Shown here piece by piece: positions 14,274-25,400 of a DNA stretch of 64,000 bases. The notes under the pieces were generated by a model. The model had not been told where the DNA came from. It saw only the letters and a program-made list of their open reading frames with translations, and made no database searches. Positions within the stretch are counted from its first letter, which is position 1. Each line of letters starts with the position of its first letter. The DNA lies in assembly GCA_017614155.1 (NCBI GenBank), contig JAGACK010000014.1:49723-113722 (forward strand), read 5' to 3'. The stretch is from Lachnospiraceae bacterium (GTDB lineage: Bacteria > Bacillota > Clostridia > Lachnospirales > Lachnospiraceae). The translations under genes were made by a program, and so were the position numbers.

Positions 14274-14572
14274 ATGATGTGAATCTGAGAAAAAAGTGGT
14301 TTTCAATGAGTGTTGAGGAGCAGATCTCAAATATCGGCGGTGAGGTCAACAGGGCGATCAACTGGTGGAACAAGGGCAATAAAGAACGCGCTCGGAATTT
14401 TTGCAATAAAGCAAAGGAACTTCTGCAGCTGTCGATAGAGGATCCCAAAAACAGGCAGCGCACGGGAGAATTCTTTAATGGGATCTGTGAGCTTGACGAC
14501 CGTTTTTTCGGGGATAATAAGTACAACACGACTGATGTGATGCTCAGGAAGTATTATGATGCTTTTATTTGA
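14255..14572 (+). CDS. Conserved-looking helical protein of unknown function, 105 residues
   Basis: The protein (MDTTLLDDVNLRKKWFSM ... VMLRKYYDAFI) is predicted all-helical, with a repeat-like segment NKGNKERARNFCNKAKELLQL resembling a TPR helix pair. GGAGAT lies about 10 bases before the ATG inside the preceding small ORF, indicating translational coupling. It ends 17 bases before the giant surface-protein gene. No family is recognised. Confidence 0.65.
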   Translation: MDTTLLDDVNLRKKWFSMSVEEQISNIGGEVNRAINWWNKGNKERARNFCNKAKELLQLSIEDPKNRQRTGEFFNGICELDDRFFGDNKYNTTDVMLRKYYDAFI

Positions 14573-14589
14573 AAAAGGAGGTTTTAAGT

Positions 14590-17500
14590 ATGTTAAAGAA
14601 GGGAATATCGAGGAAGATCCTGGCATTTGCGCTCTGCGTTCTGCTTATCGCGGGCATGGCGCCGGAAAGCATATTGGCTGCAGAGGCCGGTACAGCTGCG
14701 CAGGAACAGTCGGGAGCAGAAAATGTTCTGTCCGAAGAAGGAGCAGTCGGGGAGACGGTTTCTGATAATAAGAACGCCCCGGAAACCGGCGAAGATGTGG
14801 AGAAACCTCAGGAGCCTTCTGATAATAAAAACGAAGAGCCATCACCGGAGCCTGACAGCCCGGCTGAGACAGTGTCTGAAGATATCATACCGGAAGAGAC
14901 CGTGTCTGAAAATGAACCGGAGGAAACCGTATCCGGGGATGATATCGGAGAAGTGATCTCGGAAGATGAGATTCCCGAAGCTGTTTCGGAAAACGAGGCC
15001 GAAGAGCCGGCGGGAGCATCCATAGACCTGAAGCTTGGTAAGGTACAGCTTCCGAACAGTAATTATCCGAATATATATGTGAAAAAAGATACCACTAACG
15101 GTGTGGCTTATGTTGCTATAGAAAACCTGAATGCAACAATAAATGATAACACGGCAGGCCTGATCTGCAACAGCGATCTGGTACTGATCGTTAAGGGAGA
15201 TAATAAAATTCAAATAAACAAATCGTCAGGTACCACGAGCTATGGGATCGATGTCACCGGAACCCTGACCATCGTAGGTGATTCCTCCGGTGGAAAACTC
15301 AGGGTCGATGCATATACGGCTGAAGGAATGAGCACAGGTATCCGGGCAGAAAGCCTGATAATGACCAGTACTACTGCCAGCTATTCAGGATTAAAAAATG
15401 CAGCAAGTCCCGTTGTCACAAAGAATTATTCCGGTTGTAGCAGTGGCAGCGTGGAAATTGAGGCTTACGGCGGCAAAGCAACCGGAACGAATGCAACCCC
15501 TTCCGACGGAAGCTATGGAATCTATCTGAAGAACCTTGCTAAGGATAGTTCAATCATGGCAGGCTCTATCAAAGCCTTTGCAGGTATTGCTGATTCAATA
15601 AGCGCCGGCATTAAAATGGGAAATGCTGTTATAGGCGGAAATGCAAATGTGGAGACTTCCTACTGTGGAGATGTCATGGGAACCGTACGCGACGGATACG
15701 GGATAGGCGCCGGAATCATCATAGGGGAAATAAGAGGGACCAATCAGGGTGGCAATGCTTCATCTAATACTCTTACCATTAAGGATAGTGCGACGGTAAA
15801 GGCAAAAGGAGCGCCTGTATACCGCGGAACCTCAAACGGAGCATCCAGAAGTTATGGAGTGGTCGGTCATGAATTGATAATGCAGGGTGGAACGCTTGAG
15901 GCAACAGGTTCAACAGTACATCTGAAAAATGCTAACAGTGAAGTTGGTGCCGGGGAAAGCTTTGGTATCTGGTGCCGCAATTACAATCAGACCGGTGGAG
16001 TGGTCACGGCAAAATCAGGGACTGCAGATACAGGCTATGCCAAATACGCTTCAAGCTGCGGTCTGTATGTATACGGCAACGCCGGGATGAGTGCCGGTAC
16101 TCTCAAAGCAACAGCCGGTGATGCGTGGAATCTGAGCAGCGGTGTGTTTGTATATAGTGATGCAACCCTGAGCAACACGGCATCTGTAACGGCAAAAGGC
16201 GGCCTGGCAGTCTGTGACCAGAATCTTACGCAGATGGGATCCTATGGTATGTATGTGGGTTCGAAGCTTTGGGCGGCAGGTGCTTCAAAGATAGATGCTA
16301 CAGCGGGAAGGATGATTTGGAGATTGCAGCATCCTGAGGATGCAGGGATCTATGCGCGATACCTGACTGTAGCAGGAAATGCATCGTTGATTGGTAGAGG
16401 AGGGGAAGCTAAATGTGAAAAGGGAAGCTTCCCAAGCCTCGATAATCCCTCGGCTATGTTGCCCGATGATACCCACGGCATAGAAGTGTTAGCCGATCTT
16501 AGCATGCAGGGAGGTACCCTTACCGGTGTCGGCGGAAATGTGACTACATATAGCCAGACCATGTCAAAGGATGAAACGGCGGACAGTTACGGTATCTATG
16601 TGAAGGGAAATGCTTCATTTTCAGGAGGTACGGTAAACGCTACCGGCGGAACGACCTCCTATGGTCATGGAAATTATGGAGAAGACAGTTATGGTATATA
16701 TAGCGAGAATACTCCGACATTTTCTGGCGCAACCGTCAATGCATCCGGTGGACAGGCAGGAACAAAGGGCAGCTCAGCCGCCTGCAAAAGCTATGGTCTG
16801 TATAATAAAAACACCGGAAGCATGACGCTGCAGTACGGGGAAATGACAGCCCGGGGATATACATCGGCGGTCAGGAATCCGGGAACCGTGACTGTTACGG
16901 CGCCCATCATATATGCGAGTACAGACTATAGCGGTACGGGATATGCTTTACAGAGAACTTCGACTGTAAGTGATTCCTGGAAATGGGTTCAGATCACTGC
17001 AGAAGAGGCTATCGTTGATATCACGGGATGGACCTATGGGGATACGGCTCATTCTCCGAGTGTGTACAATATCGGCAAATATCCTTCCGGAGTTACAGTT
17101 AACGGATATTCATACGGGAAGAAAAGCGGGAAATCTTACAGTTCTATCACCGGAATACCCTCCGAAGCGGGAAATTACGGTGTTAAAGCCACTCTCAGCA
17201 ACGGGATCACAAGCGGCTGGACGCCATTTAGCATTTCGCCTAGAAATCTTTCCGTTGTCACCATAACCCCAGGTACACAAAATGTATATAACGGATCCTC
17301 TCAGTCGGTGGTGATATCTTCCGTAAAGTACGGGTCAAAAACATTGACACAGGGTACGGATTATACAATCACAAGTGGCGGAACGGCAACAAATGTCGGT
17401 AATACCACACTGACGATCACCGGCAAGGGAAACTATACGGGTACGAAGACAGGAACGTGGACATTACGAAAGAAGACACCGACAGCTTCGGATTTTAATA

Positions 17501-20500
17501 ACTGTACGAATACCACTTTAACTTATAACGGAAACCGGAAGACCGTAACAAAGCCCTCACTGAAAAGCGGTTATTCGGGAGCCGGAGCGGTGACAGTATA
17601 TTATAGCGGAAAGAGTCCTACAAGCTACACAAAGAGCTCTACGGGACCTATAAATGCCGGAACCTATAATGTTACTTTTGATGTTGCAGCCGGTACAAAT
17701 TATAATTCTGCATCAAATCTTACCTGTGGTACGCTCACTATAAACAAGGCAAGTGGAGATCCGGCAACGGTTACTTCGACTGCAACAGTCAAAACCAATG
17801 GAACATGTAATCTGAAGAATAATATTACCGGGAATGCGGGCACTCCGAGTTTTGAGATCACCGGCAGTTCTTATGGATGCACTGTAAACAGCAGCACCGG
17901 AGTTTTTACTGCGGGTACTACGTCGGGGACTGTGACAGTTCGGGTTACCTTTGGCTCCAGCACAAATTATTCGGGTGGGACAAAGAATATATCCGTAACC
18001 ATAGTAAATAAGGACACGGCTTCTGTTGCTGTGACACAGGCAGATACAACCTATGGGACTTCTCTTCCGGCAGCAGTTTTTGATCATACAGGATGGACAT
18101 CGGGGCCAACTGTCTCCTATACCGGAACTACAGCAGCAGGAGCTCCTTACAGCAGCAGTTCAGCCCCTACGCAGGCCGGGAATTATGTGATCACCGTAAC
18201 GGGAGAGGATGCAAATAAAATGTATTCCGGAAGTGCATCGTTCAAGATCAATCCAAAGAGCATTGCAGGAGCGGCGATCACATTCGGAGCACAGGATACC
18301 TACAATGGATCTTCAAAAGCAGTTAAGATCATGACAGTAAAGGATGGAAGCACTACTCTTGCCGCGTCTGATTACGAGATAATATCCGGCGGAACAGCCA
18401 TTAATGTAGAAGACCAGAGTGTTGTGATCGAGGGCAAGGGCAACTACACCGGAATTGCGACATCATCGGCAAAGTGGAAGCTGCAAAAGAGAACTCCGGT
18501 AGCAGGGGATTTCATTTTACAAAGCTCCTATTCAATATCATATACCGGAGAAGCAATGGCTCCATATGATATACCGGAATTAAGAGGAGGTATGACGGGC
18601 TGCGGGGATATTACGATCTATTATACCGGCTTTTGGGGAACATCGTATAATAAATCCGAAACTCCTCCCACTGATGCCGGATCTTATAAGGTCACCTTTG
18701 ATGTGGCAGCGGGACCGAACTTCAATGCAGCGACAGAACTTACTTATGGAACTATTTCTATAGGTCAGATTGATTACACGGGAAATAAAGAGGTATCCTC
18801 CGGGGGTCAGGTAAACAAAGAAACAACACTTGACCTGACAAGCTATACAAACGGCGGGACGTTGGATAGTCCTACTGTAACAGAAGGAGACACATATTTA
18901 GATTCAACGCCGACTGTATCCGGAAAAAATCTGATATACAAATTTAATTCCGAAACACCAAAGGACTCAAAGGCAAAAGTCAAGGTTACTGTCAAAGACT
19001 GCAGAAACTACAATAACTATGACCTCACCGTAACCCTGACCGCAGAGCATGTTCATACCCTCGACCATGTGGAGGAAAAGGCTCCCGACTGCACGATGAA
19101 CGGGAATGAGGAATACTGGGTATGTACCATAGACGGCTGCGGAAAGCTTTTTAAGGATTCAGAAGGCACACAGCCTGCATTTGAAGAGGATATCATAAAA
19201 CCTGCACTTGGCCATGACTGGGGAGAGTGGAAGGTTACGAAAGAAGCATCCCACACAGAACCCGGTGAGGAGGCCAGGGAATGCAAAAGAGAAGGATGTC
19301 ATGAAAAGGAAACAAGGGAGATCCCTATGGTTCCTTATACAGTGACTTTCAGCCTGAACGGAAAGCCCGGCGCTGCTCCCGTATCACAGAACATTATTAA
19401 TGGAGGCAAGGCAGCAAAACCTGCCGATCCCACAGCCGAAGGCTTTAACTTCCTGGGATGGTTTAAGGACGCAGCAGGAGAGGATTATTTTGATTTCAAT
19501 ACTCCGATAAATGCAAGCTTCACACTCTTTGCAAAGTGGGCCGCAAAGGAAGTAAAGATCTATACGGTGACCTTTGACATGAACGGCAAGTCAGGCACAG
19601 CGCCTGCTGCACAGAAGGTTGCGGAAGGCGGCATGGCAGGAAGCCCACAGAACCCGGTATCGGAAGGCTTTGTTTTCAAGGGCTGGTATACAGACAAAGA
19701 ATGCAAGTCACTCTACGACTTTGCAGATCCGGTCACGGCAGATATCACGCTTTATGCCCGCTGGGAGGAGGATGTTCCTCCGGGAGCGTTTAAGATATTC
19801 TATACGCAGTCAGCTCTTGCCTTTGATTCCTACAAGGGCCTGACCTACAATACCGAAAACGAGCACTACGAGTGGACCTATACGGGATCGGCCTTGAAGC
19901 CTGCCGTTACTGTCACTGACCACATAGGAAACGTGCTTTCGGAAGGTTCTGATTATACAGTGAAGTATTCGGGTAATAAGGACGTTTCGGCAAAGCCTGC
20001 AAAAGTGACCGTGACAGGAAAGGGCAATTACGCGGGAAGTAAGAGCCTTGACTTCTATATCCTCAAGGCCGACCTTGGCAAGGCAAAGGCGAAGAAGCTG
20101 CTGACCGTGCCCGACAGCTTCGCTGTGCAGAAAGGCAAGACGATCGCAGCGACGGTCATCTATCGCGGAAGCACGATCGGATCAAAGGATTACAAGCTCA
20201 GCAATACCGGAAAGATAAAGGAAGATACCACGGTCGATATCGAGGGCATAGGCAATAACTTCACGGGAAAGATATCCGGAATACCGGTGAAGGCCCTTGA
20301 GGCAAAGGAGATAAGGGAAAAGACCATCAAGGTCGAACTGAAGGCAGACAAGCATACCTACAACGGTTCTGCGCAGGAACTTACCGATGCGGAGCTGAAG
20401 GTCAGCGCAGGTAATCCCGGAACGCCGCTTTCAAAGGGTAAGGATTACAGGGTCATATACGGCAATAATACCGATGCTGGAAAAGCGAAGGTGACTGTCA

Positions 20501-21357
20501 TAGCCCTCGGAGACTATGTGGGAACGGTGAGCAAAACCTTTACCATCGACCCCGATATCTCGTCAGCCGTCACGGTTACTTTGAGGGACGGCACCAGCGC
20601 GGGCTTTGATCCGAAGGGCGCAAAACCGGCCCTTGTGGTAAAGACCGACAAACTCACGCTTACAGCCGGAAAGGACTACAAGGCAGCCTATTCAAACAAC
20701 ACCGCGAAGGGAGAGGGAGCCTACAAGCTGACTTTCCTCGGAAACTTCAAGGGACACAAGGCATATACGGGCAAGTTTGCAATCACGGAGGCGGTCTTTG
20801 CATCGGCAAGTGTGAACGCACCGGATCTCATCTACACCAAGCCGGATAAATACCGCTCAAATCCGTTTGTTTCAATAGGCGGAGTCATGGTGGACAAAAA
20901 GAACTACACCGTGAAATACTTTGACGGCACAAAGGAGCTGGCTTCAAAGGACAAGATAACCTTAGGCGACGGTGAGACCGAAAGAATCATCACCATAAAG
21001 GCCACAGGACGAAACAACTACAAAGAAGAGGAGAGCGCAGCCTTCACCTACCGTGTCATGAAGGTATCCGGCAACATGATCAACCTCTCAAAGGCAAAGA
21101 TCGTAGGGAAGGATACGACAAAGGCAGTAAAGAAGCAGGAGTACACGGGCAGCGCCGTAGCACCTGAGATAGATGTCCTTATCAAGCAGGGAAAAGAATG
21201 GGTGAACGTCGATCCGGCAGACTATACCGTGACCTACATCAACAACATCAACAAGGGCAAGGCCGTGATCCTGGTATCAGGAAAGGGCGCAGCCGCCGCA
21301 GGCAGCAAGACTGCGAAGTTTACCATCAAGGCAAAGAGCATGAGCAGATTTAACTAA
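14590..21357 (+). CDS. Giant repeat-rich surface protein (2255 residues)
   Basis: The protein starts at ATG 14590 after AAGGAGG. Its order is: signal peptide (1-32, ends AAEA); acidic Ser/Glu linker with repeated TVSE/VSEN words (33-140); a long Gly/Ser/Thr-rich beta-helix-like part with repeated SYGIYV and GGT(V/L)xATGG units (about 145-790); MBG/YDG-type beta domains with GKGNYTG and DYTI words (about 800-1480); a His/Cys segment with C..C pairs (about 1485-1580); two InlB/Listeria-Bacteroides repeats (FxFLGWFKD, FVFKGWYTD, about 1582-1735); more MBG-like repeats to the end. There is no LPXTG sorting motif, so it is presumably released or held non-covalently. The last ~525 residues are nearly identical to the protein at 22450-25971. 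Confidence 0.9.
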   Translation: MLKKGISRKILAFALCVLLIAGMAPESILAAEAGTAAQEQSGAENVLSEEGAVGETVSDNKNAPETGEDVEKPQEPSDNKNEEPSPEPDSPAETVSEDIIPEETVSENEPEETVSGDDIGEVISEDEIPEAVSENEAEEPAGASIDLKLGKVQLPNSNYPNIYVKKDTTNGVAYVAIENLNATINDNTAGLICNSDLVLIVKGDNKIQINKSSGTTSYGIDVTGTLTIVGDSSGGKLRVDAYTAEGMSTGIRAESLIMTSTTASYSGLKNAASPVVTKNYSGCSSGSVEIEAYGGKATGTNATPSDGSYGIYLKNLAKDSSIMAGSIKAFAGIADSISAGIKMGNAVIGGNANVETSYCGDVMGTVRDGYGIGAGIIIGEIRGTNQGGNASSNTLTIKDSATVKAKGAPVYRGTSNGASRSYGVVGHELIMQGGTLEATGSTVHLKNANSEVGAGESFGIWCRNYNQTGGVVTAKSGTADTGYAKYASSCGLYVYGNAGMSAGTLKATAGDAWNLSSGVFVYSDATLSNTASVTAKGGLAVCDQNLTQMGSYGMYVGSKLWAAGASKIDATAGRMIWRLQHPEDAGIYARYLTVAGNASLIGRGGEAKCEKGSFPSLDNPSAMLPDDTHGIEVLADLSMQGGTLTGVGGNVTTYSQTMSKDETADSYGIYVKGNASFSGGTVNATGGTTSYGHGNYGEDSYGIYSENTPTFSGATVNASGGQAGTKGSSAACKSYGLYNKNTGSMTLQYGEMTARGYTSAVRNPGTVTVTAPIIYASTDYSGTGYALQRTSTVSDSWKWVQITAEEAIVDITGWTYGDTAHSPSVYNIGKYPSGVTVNGYSYGKKSGKSYSSITGIPSEAGNYGVKATLSNGITSGWTPFSISPRNLSVVTITPGTQNVYNGSSQSVVISSVKYGSKTLTQGTDYTITSGGTATNVGNTTLTITGKGNYTGTKTGTWTLRKKTPTASDFNNCTNTTLTYNGNRKTVTKPSLKSGYSGAGAVTVYYSGKSPTSYTKSSTGPINAGTYNVTFDVAAGTNYNSASNLTCGTLTINKASGDPATVTSTATVKTNGTCNLKNNITGNAGTPSFEITGSSYGCTVNSSTGVFTAGTTSGTVTVRVTFGSSTNYSGGTKNISVTIVNKDTASVAVTQADTTYGTSLPAAVFDHTGWTSGPTVSYTGTTAAGAPYSSSSAPTQAGNYVITVTGEDANKMYSGSASFKINPKSIAGAAITFGAQDTYNGSSKAVKIMTVKDGSTTLAASDYEIISGGTAINVEDQSVVIEGKGNYTGIATSSAKWKLQKRTPVAGDFILQSSYSISYTGEAMAPYDIPELRGGMTGCGDITIYYTGFWGTSYNKSETPPTDAGSYKVTFDVAAGPNFNAATELTYGTISIGQIDYTGNKEVSSGGQVNKETTLDLTSYTNGGTLDSPTVTEGDTYLDSTPTVSGKNLIYKFNSETPKDSKAKVKVTVKDCRNYNNYDLTVTLTAEHVHTLDHVEEKAPDCTMNGNEEYWVCTIDGCGKLFKDSEGTQPAFEEDIIKPALGHDWGEWKVTKEASHTEPGEEARECKREGCHEKETREIPMVPYTVTFSLNGKPGAAPVSQNIINGGKAAKPADPTAEGFNFLGWFKDAAGEDYFDFNTPINASFTLFAKWAAKEVKIYTVTFDMNGKSGTAPAAQKVAEGGMAGSPQNPVSEGFVFKGWYTDKECKSLYDFADPVTADITLYARWEEDVPPGAFKIFYTQSALAFDSYKGLTYNTENEHYEWTYTGSALKPAVTVTDHIGNVLSEGSDYTVKYSGNKDVSAKPAKVTVTGKGNYAGSKSLDFYILKADLGKAKAKKLLTVPDSFAVQKGKTIAATVIYRGSTIGSKDYKLSNTGKIKEDTTVDIEGIGNNFTGKISGIPVKALEAKEIREKTIKVELKADKHTYNGSAQELTDAELKVSAGNPGTPLSKGKDYRVIYGNNTDAGKAKVTVIALGDYVGTVSKTFTIDPDISSAVTVTLRDGTSAGFDPKGAKPALVVKTDKLTLTAGKDYKAAYSNNTAKGEGAYKLTFLGNFKGHKAYTGKFAITEAVFASASVNAPDLIYTKPDKYRSNPFVSIGGVMVDKKNYTVKYFDGTKELASKDKITLGDGETERIITIKATGRNNYKEEESAAFTYRVMKVSGNMINLSKAKIVGKDTTKAVKKQEYTGSAVAPEIDVLIKQGKEWVNVDPADYTVTYINNINKGKAVILVSGKGAAAAGSKTAKFTIKAKSMSRFN

Positions 21358-21362
21358 CCATT

Positions 21363-21390
21363 CAGACAGGGGGACGGTTCTTCTGTCTCC
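21363..21390 (+). repeat. REP-like palindrome, single copy
   Basis: A copy with CAGACAGGGGG and TTCTGTCTCC ends, six bases after the surface-protein stop; it could serve as its 3' hairpin. Confidence 0.75.
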
Positions 21391-21572
21391 TGTGTAATGC
21401 TTCACACGATTCTGTCTGGGATTATTGCTATCGATTAAAAATGACAAAAATGTAGAATTCTACACTTTTGCTGAAAGCCGGGATATCCAGTATGTTTTAT
21501 GGTGTTTTCATTACGCTGAGGTTGTAGTAAAATGAAGTTGGATGAACCGATCTTAATGAGGAGGTGATTTCA

Positions 21573-21803
21573 GTGAAAGAAGAAAGGCTTACATGGAAAG
21601 AAATTCAGGAGAAGTATCCGGATCAGTGGATAGGTTTAGTAGGTGTAGAGTGGAAAAATGATTCTAATGTGGCCTCCGCTATTGTGAAGTATATTGGCAA
21701 AACAAGCGGTGAATTATTAAGACTGCAGATGGGGGCAGAGCCGGAGTTATTCAGTTGTTTTACAACGCCGGAAAGCCGTGGTCAGCTTGGTGTTATAGGA
21801 TAG
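21573..21803 (+). CDS. Small protein upstream of a retropepsin-like gene
   Basis: The 76-residue protein (VKEERLTWKEIQEKYPDQW ... GVIG) starts at GTG 21573, eight bases after AGGAGG; the in-frame GTG at 21564 lies inside that ribosome site. It contains WKEIQEKYPDQWIGLVGVEW, a motif seen in small proteins next to aspartic-protease-like genes in clostridia. It ends nine bases before the next start, so the two form an operon. The function is unknown. Confidence 0.7.
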   Translation: MKEERLTWKEIQEKYPDQWIGLVGVEWKNDSNVASAIVKYIGKTSGELLRLQMGAEPELFSCFTTPESRGQLGVIG

Positions 21804-21812
21804 GGGAGGGTG

Positions 21813-22277
21813 ATGAAACAATTCACTTTGAGTCTCATGGAAGATCAGAGACCTATAATGTACCTGAATTTGGGAAATGATAATGTTAAAGTAAATGCTA
21901 TGCTGGATTCAGGTGCCTTGTTTCCGATGTGGGTAACTGATGAAGATATTCTTGTTCATCTTGGTGCTTCAATCATAAAAACGGACGTTGAGATCAGTGG
22001 TGTAGGCGGAAAAGCTACAGGGAACCTGTATAAGATGGACAGCATTGAAGTAGGGGATCTTGTTTACCCGGGGTTATATTTAGTCGCCTGCAAAATGGAT
22101 TTGCCTTGTCATATTCTGCTGAGTTCTACTATGTTTCAAAATCTCGTTTATGAAATTGATGACAAAAACCACAAACTAAATGTTTCTATTCCGGATGATG
22201 AAAGCATAGTCAGAAATCTGAAGATAGAGGATAAGGATGGCAAGCTGCATGTTTTGTGCTGTTCGGCATCTGCATAA
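21813..22277 (+). CDS. Retropepsin-like aspartic protease domain protein
   Basis: The 154-residue protein has the single-domain retropepsin layout: hydrophobic strand, catalytic-type triplet DSG in NAMLDSGALFPMW (about 28-40), a central GVGGKATG flap-like region and ILLSSTMFQNLVYEID near the end, comparable to the ILG..F...V.ID signature. Such half-proteases work as dimers. Start ATG 21813 follows GGGGAGGG at short spacing. It has no signal peptide, so it is probably cytoplasmic. The substrate is unknown; the small upstream protein is a candidate partner. Confidence 0.75.
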   Translation: MKQFTLSLMEDQRPIMYLNLGNDNVKVNAMLDSGALFPMWVTDEDILVHLGASIIKTDVEISGVGGKATGNLYKMDSIEVGDLVYPGLYLVACKMDLPCHILLSSTMFQNLVYEIDDKNHKLNVSIPDDESIVRNLKIEDKDGKLHVLCCSASA

Positions 22278-22304
22278 AAAACAAAAAGAGGAGACAGGAG
22301 CCTG

Positions 22305-22409
22305 TTGTCTTCTTTTCGGATTTCAACCATAAGCCCCCATTTTTTACATTAACAAGAATTTTGGTATGTGTTCAGACCACCGAAAATAGTGTATTATTAA
22401 GGTGGTCTG
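22305..22409 (+). promoter_or_regulatory. Leader region of the second surface protein with dispersed repeat copy 3
   Basis: The left 50 bases resemble 4213-4262, including TTTACA (22343-22348), with TATGTG where the other copy has TATAAT. The dispersed repeat follows (22359-22400). CAGACCACC (22373-22381) can pair with GGTGGTCTG (22401-22409), followed by TTTATTT, so a terminator-like hairpin precedes the gene. The combination looks like a promoter plus attenuator, which is inference. Confidence 0.5.
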
Positions 22410-22449
22410 TTTATTTGTGCTTAAACACTGTGGTCCAAGGAGAATAAGA

Positions 22450-25400
22450 ATGAAGAGAATAAGAAATAAACTGGTGATGCTTCTTGCGGTGTCATTGATA
22501 ACAGGGAGTCTGAATGGTTTTAGTTTTCCTGCGTATGCAACAGAAGGTGACTCAAAAACAGTTGGGATAATAAAGATGGAAGGGATATCTGCTGATTCGT
22601 CGGAAACAGGAATTTCCCCGGATGCAGTATCGGTAGATACATTATCCCGGGATGCATTATCAGAAAACGGAGAGGAGAATCCTTCAGAGAAATCAGTATC
22701 AGATAATGAATCTGCTAATGAGGTTTCAGCAGATGTTATAGATAATACGACCGTTAGCGAAGAAAATGCCGGGTTAGCACAATATCCGATATGGGTAGGA
22801 AATAATCGGGTTACCGCCAACAATAAGGATGACGTTCTGGGTGATGGCGGATCCGTAAAATATGACCCGGTAAACAAAATCCTGATACTGACCGATTTTG
22901 AGGGCTGCGGTTATATCGATTATTTAAATAAGGATATTTATCATCCCGATAAGAATGGTTATGCAATGATATATATAGAAATGGCTGATGTAAAGGTGGT
23001 AGGAAACACCAAAGGCAAGATTACAGCACCCCCGACACCTGTTGCAACAGACTACCAAGCTTTTATCAGCGGTTTCAGAGGAAAACTCACTCTTGATGCG
23101 GATCTTACCCTTGAGGGCTTTAAGGAGGGAATCGATATAGATCAGGGTGAGATCGTCGTGGAGGGCGGAAAATACTCGTTTTCGGATATGCCTTTATATG
23201 GATTTGTGTCTAAAAATATCCGCGTTGATTCGGGAGAGATCGAATTAACAAAGGGTACATTCGGTTTCTGCGCAGATGACTTTAATGGGGGTTATGGGAA
23301 TTTCACTTTAAACGGAGGAGACATAAAGATAAATAACACTGTAGGTATCTATGGCGGTTCGATCAGCGTAAACGGCGGTAAGCTCGATCTGGAATGCAGC
23401 ACTGGCATTGAATGTGATTTTTGGGGAGATACGACCGTAAACGGCGGGGAGATCAGACTTAAGGGAAAAAAAGGATATCGCAGTTATAATCATGACTCCA
23501 AAAGTAACGACGACGGATATTTGATTGTTTCCGGTGGAAGTATAAGCTTTGACTGTGAAAAGGCGACAGAGTTTTTTTGTTCGAAAAAAGCTGTTGTGGT
23601 GACAGCTTCAAATATGGCGCTAAAACCTGATGATATACAGCTTTCAGACAACGGGAAATCTTTTGTAAAAAACGGTCAGATTGTTAATAAATTCCAAATT
23701 TATGATTCTGAAAAATACGGGCCTGCATACTATGATGTTTCATTTAATATGCTGGGGCATGGAAACCCTGTTTCTTCAGACTGGGTGGAGAAAGGAAAAG
23801 CCGCTTCAAGACCGACACCTGATCCGTCTGAAACAGGATATGAGTTTAAGGGATGGTTTGCGGATCAGGCATGTACCGTGCTTTATGATTTCAATGCACC
23901 TGTTACAAGGGATATAGTTCTTTTTGCAGGCTGGAGAGTCATCCCGAAATATACAGTGACCTTCAGCCTGAACGGAAAGCCGGGTGCAGCTCCCGTATCG
24001 CAGAACCGGTATGAAGGGGAGAAGGTATCAAAACCCTCGGATCCTACAGCAGAAGGCTTCAGGTTTATGGGATGGTTCAGGGATCCTGCCTGTGAAGAGA
24101 TCTATGATTTTGATGCTCCGATCATGTCAAATTTTACGCTGTATGCAAAATGGGTTGGAAAGGACGTTAAGACTTATACTGTGAAATTTGACCTGAATGG
24201 ACACGGAAGCAAGGCACCTGCAGATCAGACAGTAGAGGAGAATGGCACCGCAAAATGGCCGAACAACCCGACAGCAGATGGCTGGCTCTTCAAGGGCTGG
24301 TATACGGACAAAGAAGGCAAGTCACTCTATGACTTTGCAGATCCGGTCACGGCAGATATCACGCTCTATGCCCGTTGGGAGGAGGATGTGCCTCCGGGAG
24401 CATTCAAGATCTTCTATACAGATTCAGCCCTTGCCTTTGATTCCTACAAGGGCCTGACTTACAATACCGAAAACGAGCACTATGAGTGGACCTATACGGG
24501 ATCGGCATTAAAGCCTGCCGTTACTGTCACTGACCATAAAGGAAATGTTCTGACAGAAGGTTCTGATTATACAGTAAAGTATTCGGGTAATAAGGACGTT
24601 TCGGCAAAGCCAGCAAAGGTGACCGTTACAGGAAAGGGCAATTATGCGGGAAGCAGGAGCCTTGACTTCTATATCCTCAAGGCCGACCTGGGCAAGGCAA
24701 AGGCGAAGAAACTGCTGACCGTGCCTGACAGCTTCGCTGTACAGAAAGGAAAGACGATCGCAGCGACGGTCATCTATCGCGGAAACACGATCGGATCAAA
24801 GGATTACAAGCTCAGCAATACCGGAAAGATAAAGGAAGATACCACGGTCGATATCGAGGGCATAGGCAATAACTTCACGGGAAAGATATCCGGAATACCG
24901 GTGAAGGCCCTCGAGGCAAAGGAGATAAGGGAAAAGACCATCAAGGTCGAACTGAAGGCAGATAAGCATACCTACAACGGCTCTGCGCAGGAGCTTACCG
25001 ATGCAGAGCTGAAGGTCAGCGCCGGAAATCCCGGAACGCCGCTTTCAAAGGGAAAGGATTACAGGGTCATCTATGGCAGCAATACCGATGCAGGAAAAGC
25101 AAAGGTGACTGTCATAGCCCTCGGAGACTATGTTGGAACGGTGAGCAAAACCTTTGTCATCGATCCCGATATCTCGTCAGCCGTCACGGTTACTTTGAGG
25201 GACGGCACCAGCGCGGGCTTTGATCCGAAGGGCGCAAAACCGGCCCTTGTGGTAAAGACCGACAAACTGACGCTCACAGCAGGAAAGGACTACAAGGCAG
25301 CCTATTCAAACAACACCGCGAAGGGAGAGGGAGCCTACAAGCTGACTTTCCTCGGAAACTTCAAGGGACACAAGGCATATACGGGCAAGTTTGCGATCAC

